Below, piece by piece: positions 56,730 through 64,000 of a stretch of DNA of 64,000 bases (position 1 is the first letter of the stretch; each line of letters begins with the position of its first letter). The position numbers and the translations under genes are program-made. The notes under the pieces were generated by a model. It was not told the DNA's origin and made no database searches. It was given only the letters and a program-made list of their open reading frames with translations. Where the stretch lies: the NCBI RefSeq assembly GCF_039534915.1, contig NZ_BAAAWE010000001.1:5766001-5830000 (forward strand), given 5' to 3'. This stretch comes from Streptomyces roseofulvus (GTDB taxonomy: Bacteria; Actinomycetota; Actinomycetes; Streptomycetales; Streptomycetaceae).

Positions 56730-59175
56730 CGACCTGGAGCTCCTCGTACAGCCGGTTGACGAGGTCCTCGTCCGTGAGGTCCCGGAGGGTGTGGGCCGCG
56801 ACGTCGACCAGTTCCTCGCCGAGGAACGCGGCGAGGAGTCCGTAGTCGTCGTACGCGTACTCCTGGAGCAGCGGCAGGATCTCGCCGCGCACGATCGCGG
56901 CGAACTCCGCGGCGGTCGCGACGGGGACGCCCCCGGCGAGGAAGAACGCGTGCCCTATCTGCTTCTCGCGGTCGAGCCGCGTCCTGATGCGCGCGTTGAG
57001 CCGGTCGAGGAAGACGCCGAGGTCCAGCTGGTCGACCTGGCTGCCGCGCAGGGGGCCCGGGTCGGGGAGCAGTTCGATGAAGGCGAAGCGCCGGCGGACG
57101 GCCGAGTCCAGCATCCGGATCGACCGGTCGGCGGTGTTCATCGTGCCGAGGAGGCGCACGTTCGGCGGGACCCGGAAAGCCGCCCCCGAGAGCGGCAGCG
57201 TGACGGGCAGACCCCGCTTGTCCTTCTCCAGGACGGTGATCGACTCGCCCAGGATGCGGGGCAGGTTGCCCCGGTTCAGCTCGTCGACGACCAGCAGGTG
57301 GAGCTGGCCCGGGTCCGCCGCGGCGGCTTCGCAGACGCGCTTGAAGACGCCGTCCACCGGCTCCAGGACGAAGCCGGAGGCGCCCTTGACGGGACGCAGC
57401 CCCTCCACGAAGTCCTCGTAGCCGTAGCTCGGGTGGAAGGTGGCCAGGGTCAGCCGCCCCGACGCGGTCAGCGCCTCGATCGTCGCGGCGAAGGCGGCGG
57501 TCCCCGGCTCGGCCTGCGGATCGACGTCCGGCAGATCGGCGGACAGCTCGCCGAGCCGCCGGACGGCGTACCGCAGCGCGTGATACGTCTTGCCGGTGCC
57601 GGGCGGCCCGAACAGCACGGCCTGTCCGCGGCGTTCGAGGGCGTCGTCGATCCGCTGGAGGGCGCCGTCGAGCGGGGGCAGGGCGACGGGCTCGGCGGGG
57701 ACGGGCGCGGCCTCGGCCGCGCCGCCGGACGGCGGAAGGTCGAGGAGCCTGCGCCAGAGGTCCGCGGACACGTCCGAGATCAGGTCCGTGTCCCAGCCGG
57801 GCACCGGCTCGTCCAGCCGGCCGCCGGGGCGGCCCCGCTCCCACTCCACGGTCAGCGCGTGCCCCGAGAGCCCGTCCGGGGAGGCGTCGGGCAGCCACAC
57901 ATAGCCGTCCCCGGTGATCCGCCCGATCCCCAGGACCCTGCTGCGGCCCCGGGTCGCGACCACCCAGTCCCCGACCCGCAGGCCGAGCAGCCCCCACAGG
58001 GCCGGCACGTCGACCGACGGCGTCGCTCCGGCGAGCGCGCCGCTCGCGTACTCCTCCTCGTACGCGTCGGCGAGCTCCTTCTCGTCCGCGTATCCGTGCA
58101 GGTCGCCGACGAGGTCCACGCCGACCGGCACGAGCCCGGCGGCGGCGAAGCGGTCCCACTCCTCCTCGGGGCCGGAGACCGCGATCCGCACCGTCCGGGG
58201 CGCGGTCCTGTGGACCGGGGCCCACCAGTCCAGGAAGTACCAGACCAGCTGCGGCGGCCAGCCGGCGAACCGCGGGTCCTTGTCCACCAGGGCCTTCAGC
58301 AGCTCCTTGCGCGCGAACGGCTGGAGCTTCGCGGAGCTGCCCGGCGCGAGCCGCTCCAGATAGTGCCGGGTGAAGCTGTCCGAGTAGACGGGCAGGACGG
58401 CGTCCGGGGCGTACACGCGCAGGGTCTTCGCCACGACCGTGATCCCGGAGCGGACCGAGGCGATGTCGTCGATGTCGCGGACCCGGCCCTCACGCGCGGC
58501 GGTCACGGCGGCGACGAGCCCGGCCCGCACGTCCTCCCAGGCCGTGGCGACGTCCGGGTACCGCCGGTCGAACCACCAGGCGCCGTTCTGCTTCCGCTGG
58601 TAGACGAAGTGCTTCTTCGCCGTGCCGCCGGTGATGCTCCCGAGCGCCTTGCTGCCGAACTCCAGCAGGTAGCTGTACACCCGGTGGCCGGGCATGTCCG
58701 GCTGCCCGAGCGCGTACCGCCGCAACGGCAGTCCGGCCCAGTCCTCCCAGGGGAACTCCGTACGGATCCGCTCGGCGTCCCGGTCCGCGGCCTCGACCGC
58801 CGCCCGGTGCTGCTCCGGGTCGAAGACCCGCAGGGCCTCGTCGACCGGCCAGTACGGGAGCGTCTCCGCGTGGCTGTGCGGGACCGGCCGCAACGCGCAG
58901 GAGCAGACGCCGGTCACGGGCCGGTTCCGTCCGTTGAGCAGCCCGGCCGAGGCCGCGAACGCGGCCGGGTCCGGGGCGTCGAGCAGCCGTCGCCAGACGA
59001 GCCCGTCGGGATCCGGGCGGCGCGGCAGCCGGGCGGAGTCCGTCAGGTGCCCGCACGCCGCCGAGTGATGGATCTTGCCCCCGTGCTCCGGGAGGATGAC
59101 CTCCCCCGGCGACGGACTCAGCTCGTAGGCCCGTCCGTCGATCGTGACGGCGTACCGCCGCTCCCCGTCCGCCAT
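56713..59175 (-). CDS. mcrB: McrB-like AAA GTPase/ATPase with a large N-terminal region
   Basis: The 820-aa protein has a C-terminal AAA motor: Walker A GPPGTGKTYHAL near residue 525, Walker B LLVVDELNRGNLPR near 628 and GTMNTADRSIRMLD near 673, all McrB hallmarks. The N-terminal 500 residues include a Cys/His segment (IHHSAACGH near 37), DAVLPVYSDSFTRHYLERL near 260 and a PUA/EVE-like barrel (RVGDWVVATRGRSRVLGIGR near 405), probably reading modified bases. E. coli McrB is 459 aa. ATG 59175 follows GGGAGGGG. It overlaps the PAP2 gene by 58 nt. Confidence 0.85.
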   Translation of the reverse strand: MADGERRYAVTIDGRAYELSPSPGEVILPEHGGKIHHSAACGHLTDSARLPRRPDPDGLVWRRLLDAPDPAAFAASAGLLNGRNRPVTGVCSCALRPVPHSHAETLPYWPVDEALRVFDPEQHRAAVEAADRDAERIRTEFPWEDWAGLPLRRYALGQPDMPGHRVYSYLLEFGSKALGSITGGTAKKHFVYQRKQNGAWWFDRRYPDVATAWEDVRAGLVAAVTAAREGRVRDIDDIASVRSGITVVAKTLRVYAPDAVLPVYSDSFTRHYLERLAPGSSAKLQPFARKELLKALVDKDPRFAGWPPQLVWYFLDWWAPVHRTAPRTVRIAVSGPEEEWDRFAAAGLVPVGVDLVGDLHGYADEKELADAYEEEYASGALAGATPSVDVPALWGLLGLRVGDWVVATRGRSRVLGIGRITGDGYVWLPDASPDGLSGHALTVEWERGRPGGRLDEPVPGWDTDLISDVSADLWRRLLDLPPSGGAAEAAPVPAEPVALPPLDGALQRIDDALERRGQAVLFGPPGTGKTYHALRYAVRRLGELSADLPDVDPQAEPGTAAFAATIEALTASGRLTLATFHPSYGYEDFVEGLRPVKGASGFVLEPVDGVFKRVCEAAAADPGQLHLLVVDELNRGNLPRILGESITVLEKDKRGLPVTLPLSGAAFRVPPNVRLLGTMNTADRSIRMLDSAVRRRFAFIELLPDPGPLRGSQVDQLDLGVFLDRLNARIRTRLDREKQIGHAFFLAGGVPVATAAEFAAIVRGEILPLLQEYAYDDYGLLAAFLGEELVDVAAHTLRDLTDEDLVNRLYEELQVGAGAE

Positions 59176-59927
59176 GCGTCCCCTCCCCGGATCCGGCCCC
59201 GACCGTACCGCGCCGCGAGGACCGGCCAGCACAGCAGCGGAAGGCACAGCGCGACGGACGCCAGCACGTCCAGCGGCCAGTGGAAGCCCCGCAGGACCAG
59301 GCCCGCCCCCGTCACCGCCGTCAGCACGGCGGCGGCGGGAGCGAGCCGTCGCGACACCAGGTGGGCGGCGCCGAAGTAGGCGACCATCGCGGTGGCGGTG
59401 TGGCCGGAGGGGTAGTAGCCGTGGGCCCAGGGTTCGAGGGGGCCGGGCCGGGCCGTCCACTCCTTCAGGGGGACGACGAGCAGCGGTACGCAGGCCATGG
59501 CGAGGCCGGCGAAGAGCGCCTGCCGGCCGCGGCCGCGCCACACCGCGTACGCCATCGCGGCGGCGAGCACGGGCAGGGCGACCGTCAGGTTGCCGAGGTC
59601 GGAGGCGAGTTCGCTCAGCCGGCGGGGCACGGTGTCCACGAGGGCCCGGGACACCCGCTCGTCGAGCCTGGCCAAGGGGCCGTGGACGAGCACCTGCCAG
59701 GTCACGACGGCGAGGGCGACGAGCGCCGAGAAGAGAGCCGGCCGCCCTGGAACAGGGGGGGTGGTTCCGGGGCGGCCGAGGGGATCGGGCTGCCGCGCGC
59801 CCCGGGGGGTGTGGGGCGGGCGGCCATCCGATCGGTGAGGAGTCCCGGAGCACGAGGCTCCGGAGGTGTGCGCTTCGGCACGGTGCGGGCGGGGCTGGGG
59901 AGGCTCCGCCCTGGGTGTTTCTCTCAT
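59118..59927 (-). CDS. PAP2 family membrane phosphatase
   Basis: The 269-aa protein has a proline-rich N-terminus of about 60 residues and five to six membrane helices. The PAP2 motifs are KEWTARPGP near residue 158, YYPSGHTATAM near 173 and LRGFHWPLD near 218. Such enzymes act on phosphatidate, undecaprenyl diphosphate or similar lipids. The start is uncertain: ATG 59927 (MRETPRAEP) or ATG 59978, 17 codons upstream; neither has a strong ribosome site. Its 3' end runs 58 nt into mcrB, on the same strand. Confidence 0.85.
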   Translation of the reverse strand: MRETPRAEPPQPRPHRAEAHTSGASCSGTPHRSDGRPPHTPRGARQPDPLGRPGTTPPVPGRPALFSALVALAVVTWQVLVHGPLARLDERVSRALVDTVPRRLSELASDLGNLTVALPVLAAAMAYAVWRGRGRQALFAGLAMACVPLLVVPLKEWTARPGPLEPWAHGYYPSGHTATAMVAYFGAAHLVSRRLAPAAAVLTAVTGAGLVLRGFHWPLDVLASVALCLPLLCWPVLAARYGRGRIRGGDAWRTGSGGTPSRSTDGPTS

Positions 59928-60031
59928 CTGGGGAAGACCGTACGGCACGAAGAGGGGGACCGACAGCGGGAAACGCATCCCGCCATCGGCCCCCCACAGA
60001 GTCTTCACACCGTGTGGACCCCGGTCGCGGC

Positions 60032-61366
60032 TCAGAGCGCCGCGAGCGCCGCCTCGATGACGTCCAGACCCTCGTTGAGCAGGTCCTCGCCGATGACCAG
60101 CGGCGGCAGGAAGCGGAGCACGTTGCCGTAGGTGCCGCAGGTGAGGACGAGGACGCCCTCGTTGTGGCAGTACTTGGCGAGCGCGGCGGCGGCCTCGGCG
60201 GCCGGCTCCTTCGTCTCCGGGTCCTTGACGAGCTCGATGGCGATCATGGCGCCGCGGCCGCGGATGTCGCCGATGACCGGGAACTTCTCCTGCATCGCGG
60301 TGAGGCGGTCCTTCATGACCTCCTCGATGCGCTTGGCCTTCCCGTTGAGGTCCAGCTCCTTCATCGTCTCGATGGCGCCGAGCGCACCGGCGCAGGCCAC
60401 CGGGTTGCCGCCGTAGGTGCCGCCCAGACCGCCGCCGTGCACGGAGTCCATGATCTCGGCGCGGCCGGTGACGGCGGCGAGCGGCAGACCGCCCGCGATG
60501 CCCTTGGCGGTGGTGATGAGGTCCGGGACGATGCCCTCGTCCTCGCAGGCGAACCACTGGCCGGTGCGGCAGAAGCCGGCCTGGATCTCGTCGGCGACGA
60601 AGACGATGCCGTTGTCGTTGGCGAACTTCACGATCGCCGGGAGGAAGCCCTTGGCCGGCTCGATGAAGCCGCCCTCGCCGAGGACCGGCTCGATGACGAT
60701 CGCGGCGACGTTCTCGGCGCCGATCTGCTTGGTGATGTTGTCGATCGCCTGCGCGGCGGCCTCCGGGCCGGCGTTCTCGGCACCGGTGGGCCAGCGGTAG
60801 CCGTAGGCGACCGGCACGCGGTAGACCTCGGGCGCGAACGGGCCGAAGCCCTGCTTGTACGGCATGTTCTTCGCCGTCATGCCCATGGTGAGGTTGGTGC
60901 GGCCGTGGTAGCCGTGGTCGAAGACGACGACGGCCTGGCGCTTGGTGTACGAACGCGCGATCTTGACCGCGTTCTCGACGGCCTCGGCGCCCGAGTTGAA
61001 GAGCGCGGACTTCTTGGCGTGGTCGCCCGGGGTCAGCTCGGCCAGCGCCTCGCAGACCTCCACGTAGCCCTCGTACGGGGTCACCATGAAACAGGTGTGG
61101 GTGAAGTCCTGGAGCTGCGCGGACGCGCGGCGCACGACGGCCTCGGCGGAGGCGCCCACGGAGGTCACGGCGATGCCGGAACCGAAGTCGATCAGCAGGT
61201 TGCCGTCGACGTCCTCGATGATGCCGCCACCCGCACGCTTGGTGAACACCGGCAGCGTGGAGCCCACGCCCCCGGCGACGGTGTCCAGCCGGCGAGCCTG
61301 AAGCTCCTGCGACTTCGGACCGGGAATGGCGGTGACGACGCGCCGCTCCTGCGGGACAGCGTTCAT
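60032..61366 (-). CDS. gabT: 4-aminobutyrate aminotransferase GabT
   Basis: GabT moves the amino group of GABA to 2-oxoglutarate, giving succinate semialdehyde. The 444-aa class III enzyme has FNSGAEAVENAVKIAR near residue 117, VVFDHGYHGRTNLTMGMT near 141, FVADEIQAGFCRTG near 256 and the PLP lysine in LITTAKGIAGGLPL near 287. It completes the route from polyamine-derived GABA to the citric acid cycle. ATG 61366 follows AGGAG at 6 nt. No gabD lies in the window. Confidence 0.95.
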   Translation of the reverse strand: MNAVPQERRVVTAIPGPKSQELQARRLDTVAGGVGSTLPVFTKRAGGGIIEDVDGNLLIDFGSGIAVTSVGASAEAVVRRASAQLQDFTHTCFMVTPYEGYVEVCEALAELTPGDHAKKSALFNSGAEAVENAVKIARSYTKRQAVVVFDHGYHGRTNLTMGMTAKNMPYKQGFGPFAPEVYRVPVAYGYRWPTGAENAGPEAAAQAIDNITKQIGAENVAAIVIEPVLGEGGFIEPAKGFLPAIVKFANDNGIVFVADEIQAGFCRTGQWFACEDEGIVPDLITTAKGIAGGLPLAAVTGRAEIMDSVHGGGLGGTYGGNPVACAGALGAIETMKELDLNGKAKRIEEVMKDRLTAMQEKFPVIGDIRGRGAMIAIELVKDPETKEPAAEAAAALAKYCHNEGVLVLTCGTYGNVLRFLPPLVIGEDLLNEGLDVIEAALAAL

Positions 61367-61612
61367 GCGGGGCTCCTGGGGTGTTCTGGACGCTCTTGCG
61401 GGTTTCCTCCGCAGGCTAGGCGCGGGCACCGGCCCGGCGCATGCTACGGATGGGAGTGGTCCCGGCGTGTCCTTGTCCGTATCGGCCATACGCGGACTTG
61501 TCCGGGGCGGCGCCGTGCCATCGCCCTGATCCGGGGCATGATCCGGGACCGAGGCTCTAGATTGGGCCCGGACGACAGCGCCGCGGAGTCGAAGGGCCAG
61601 GGGGCAGGGGAC
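61367..61612. promoter_or_regulatory. Divergent promoter region of gabT and the ATPase gene
   Basis: No gene is seen. TTGTCCG occurs twice (61473-61479 and 61498-61504), and an imperfect inverted repeat GTCCGTAT / ATACGCGGAC lies between; these could bind a regulator of gabT. On the minus strand TAGCCT (around 61413-61418) could be a gabT -10 box. Confidence 0.35.
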
Positions 61613-63976
61613 ATGGAGTTCGAGGGCACGCACGGCTCGCGGAGCACCCACGGCGGGCCGCCGCACGCCGACATCCCGCGCCCGGCCGGGGCGCCCGCCG
61701 GCGTCCCGCCGATGCCCGCGGCCGCACCGCCCTCCGCGCCGCCGAGACCGACCGCCGCACCCGGCCGGGCCACGCTCGTCGACTGGCTGCGGACACCGCG
61801 CCCCGAGGCCGCGCCCGGTGTCTGGCGGTACGGTCATGTGCCGCGTCCCGACACCGCGCCCGACGAGGTTCCGCTGCGGACCGTGCTCTTCGGCGCTTCG
61901 ATCTCCTTCCTCGTCGCGGTGCTGCTGTGGTCGTTGCTGCGCAACAACTACATCCCGTACTGGGATGTGCCGCTCCGGCTCTTCACTCCGGGGGAGTGGT
62001 GGGAGCTCGGTCAGGTCGTCGCGAAGCCGGACACCGGCGGCGAGGTCGCCCTGGGGATCTACCGCACGATCTTCTTCGCCGCCGTCTTCTTCGGGATCGG
62101 CCGTTTCGGCCGCTGGATGCACGCCTGGGACAGGCTCGCCCTGGCCTATGGCAAGAGGGCTCGGGCCGTCTTGGCTGCTCTCCTCGGGGTCCTCACCGTC
62201 TCCCTCGTCCACGACGGGTGGGTGCCGGTCGGCGACATCGTCTACGCCCTGCTGCCCCTGGAAGAGGGGCCCGGGCTCGGTGAGGCCAACCTCCGACTGC
62301 AGGAGACCGCCGACTGGTCCCTGGCCGTCGGCACCGCTGTGCCCTTCTTGTGGCTCGCCCTGCGCCGTGTCCCGTCGGCCGTCGTCGGATCACCGCCCCC
62401 GGCGGCAGATCCCGGTCCCGACCTCTCCTCCTGGCCCGATCTGAGGGCCGCCGGGCTCGTCGAGGCGGCCGACCGCCTCGCCGCCGAGGCCGCCTCCGGG
62501 GCCATGAACGACGTCGACTTCGCCCGGATCAGGACCGCCTGGGAGAACACCGGCCACGCCCCCGACCGGCAGGCCGCCTTCGTCCGCGAGGTCCACGCGC
62601 GGGGCGCCGCCGCATTCCTGCACCCGTCCGGCGCCCGCTTCCTGGCCGGACGTACGGCCACCCACGACCTCGCCGTCCGGCAGGTGCGCCTCGGCACCGT
62701 CACGGACACCGACCGCAACCCGTACGCGCGCCGCACCACCGGCCTCGCCCTCGACCCGGACGTGCTCGGCACCGGCATGCTCGTGGTCGGCCCCTCGGGC
62801 AGCGGCAAGACGACCCGCCTCGTCCGCCCCCTCGTCGAGTCCCTCTCCCTCCAGGCGCTCGCAGGACAGGCCGCCGTCGTCGTGGTCGGCTCCGACACCG
62901 CACCGCTCGGCCCCGACGAGGCCTACGACGTCGTCATCCGCGTCGGCGACCCGGCCTCACCGCACGACCTCGACCTCTACGGCGGCACCTCCGACCCGGA
63001 CCGCGCCGCCGCGCTGCTCGCCGACGTCCTGGCGACCGACACCACCGACACCCGCCGGGCCACCACCACGCTCGCCCAGCTCCTCGGACCCTTCCACGCC
63101 GTCCACGGCCGCTTCCCCTCCGTCCCCGAGCTGCGCGAACTCCTCGACGGCGCCCCCACCGTCCTCCAGACCCTGCGCGCGGCCCTCGAACGGGCCGGAC
63201 ACCCCTCCCTCGTCCGCGAACTCGATGCCCGCGCCCGGCAGCAGGGCGCCGACGGGGACCCCGCGGGCGCCCTCGCCGACCGCGTCGCCCTGCTCGACCG
63301 CCCCGCGTTCGCCGGCTTCTTCGACACCTCGGGAACGACCGCGCCGTTCACCATGCGCGCCCTGGAACACCCTGTACGCGTCCGGATCGACCTGCCGGAA
63401 TCCGGCCACGCCGAAGCCTCCCGGCTCCTCACCCGGCTCGTGCTCGCCCAGTTCCTCGGCCGGACCGTCGGCCGCACCGACCGCTCCCGCTTCGCCTGCC
63501 TCGTCCTCGACGACGCCGCGCACACACTGACCGCGGAGACCGTGCGGGGCCTCCAGCGGCTGCGCTCCGCCCACGCCGGGGTCGTCCTCGGACTCCGCAC
63601 CGTCGAGGACGTCCCCGAGCACCTGCGCACCCCGCTGTTCGGCGCGGTCGGCTGCCGGTTCGCCCTCGCCGGCGTCACCACCTGGGACGGCAAGCGGTTC
63701 GCGGAGACCTGGGGCACCGAGTGGGTGGAGACCCGCGACGTCACCAGCCGGACCGTCCGCTCCGACGAGCCGCTCACCCGGGTGGCGCACGCGGTGCGCA
63801 AGCTCGTCACCGGCCGGGCCGTCACCACCGACGCGGTGACCGTCCGCGAGGTCGAGCGGGAACGCTGGTCCGCCTCCGACCTGGCGCACGGCGTGCCGCC
63901 CGGCCACGCGGTCCTCTCCCTCACCCATGTGCGGGGCGAGCACACGCCGCCGCTCCTGGTCGACCTGCGCAGCTGA
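61613..63976 (+). CDS. Membrane-anchored TraG/FtsK-like P-loop ATPase, function unknown
   Basis: The 787-aa protein has a Pro/Ala-rich cytoplasmic start and membrane segments near residues 89-108 (VLFGASISFLVAVLLWSLL), 150-168 and 183-210. A soluble motor follows, with Walker A VVGPSGSGKTTRLVRPLV near 390 and Walker B FACLVLDDAAHTL near 627. The layout resembles type IV coupling proteins (TraD/TraG) and FtsK relatives that move DNA or protein, but no conjugation or secretion gene lies nearby. ATG 61613 follows CAGGGG. It is divergent from gabT. Confidence 0.75.
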   Translation: MEFEGTHGSRSTHGGPPHADIPRPAGAPAGVPPMPAAAPPSAPPRPTAAPGRATLVDWLRTPRPEAAPGVWRYGHVPRPDTAPDEVPLRTVLFGASISFLVAVLLWSLLRNNYIPYWDVPLRLFTPGEWWELGQVVAKPDTGGEVALGIYRTIFFAAVFFGIGRFGRWMHAWDRLALAYGKRARAVLAALLGVLTVSLVHDGWVPVGDIVYALLPLEEGPGLGEANLRLQETADWSLAVGTAVPFLWLALRRVPSAVVGSPPPAADPGPDLSSWPDLRAAGLVEAADRLAAEAASGAMNDVDFARIRTAWENTGHAPDRQAAFVREVHARGAAAFLHPSGARFLAGRTATHDLAVRQVRLGTVTDTDRNPYARRTTGLALDPDVLGTGMLVVGPSGSGKTTRLVRPLVESLSLQALAGQAAVVVVGSDTAPLGPDEAYDVVIRVGDPASPHDLDLYGGTSDPDRAAALLADVLATDTTDTRRATTTLAQLLGPFHAVHGRFPSVPELRELLDGAPTVLQTLRAALERAGHPSLVRELDARARQQGADGDPAGALADRVALLDRPAFAGFFDTSGTTAPFTMRALEHPVRVRIDLPESGHAEASRLLTRLVLAQFLGRTVGRTDRSRFACLVLDDAAHTLTAETVRGLQRLRSAHAGVVLGLRTVEDVPEHLRTPLFGAVGCRFALAGVTTWDGKRFAETWGTEWVETRDVTSRTVRSDEPLTRVAHAVRKLVTGRAVTTDAVTVREVERERWSASDLAHGVPPGHAVLSLTHVRGEHTPPLLVDLRS

Positions 63977-64000
63977 GAGCGGCCCCCCGGCCGCCCTGGC

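Overview
This 64 kb window is chromosomal DNA from a Streptomyces (or very close relative). The evidence is very high GC with third-position G/C codon bias, many GTG starts, WhiG (the sporulation sigma factor), four type I signal peptidase genes in a row, DUF2469, a chitinase preceded by DasR-type operators, and a gene order that I recall as that of the S. coelicolor glnD - rpsP - whiG - rpsB - polyamine - chitinase - gabT stretch. I see no insertion sequence, prophage, CRISPR array, tRNA or rRNA. Most of the window looks like core chromosome. Coding density is high, and stop/start overlaps of 4 bases or less recur throughout.

Region 1 (1-8.2 kb): the end of a PII gene, glnD, ffh and an ftsH paralogue, then a methyltransferase on the opposite strand and a SprT-like zinc protein with a candidate SigR-type promoter. 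Region 2 (8.2-18.8 kb): a translation and secretion block of rpsP, khpA, rimM, trmD, rplS, sipW-sipX-sipY-sipZ, a Nudix hydrolase, DUF2469, yraN, comM and dprA. Region 3 (18.9-27 kb): whiG, a TetR regulator, an M23-like secreted protein (opposite strand), rpsB, tsf, pyrH, frr, cdsA and rlmN.

Region 4 (27-31 kb): a TPP riboswitch controlling thiB-thiP-thiQ, a thiamine ABC importer. Region 5 (31-33 kb): an opposite-strand ABC exporter-type pair whose ATPase has a degenerate signature motif. Region 6 (33-53 kb) is mainly polyamine uptake and catabolism: a class III aminotransferase with an Lrp regulator, divergent from an aldehyde dehydrogenase; an orphan PotD-like lipoprotein; and a second operon of aldehyde dehydrogenase, potD, potA, potB, potC and an FAD-dependent oxidase. 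gabT at 60-61 kb supplies the GABA step. Inside this block lies an unrelated opposite-strand cassette (aminodeoxyfutalosine deaminase-like, GDPD-like, PF04672 methyltransferase, histidine kinase, response regulator) whose last four genes are joined by stop/start overlaps. A serine hydrolase, a NADAR protein and two membrane proteins flank it.

Region 7 (53-64 kb): a small protein of unknown function behind a near-perfect Crp-type site and a leader hairpin, a GH18 chitinase behind two DasR-like elements, a McrB-McrC restriction pair overlapping a PAP2 phosphatase gene, gabT, and an orphan membrane-anchored TraG/FtsK-like ATPase. The most unusual signals are the nested palindrome before glnD, the out-of-frame synonymous copy of the cdsA tail, the coupled methyltransferase-kinase-regulator cassette, the Crp/hairpin-controlled unknown gene, and the large McrB. 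No single locus stands out as a clear new system.
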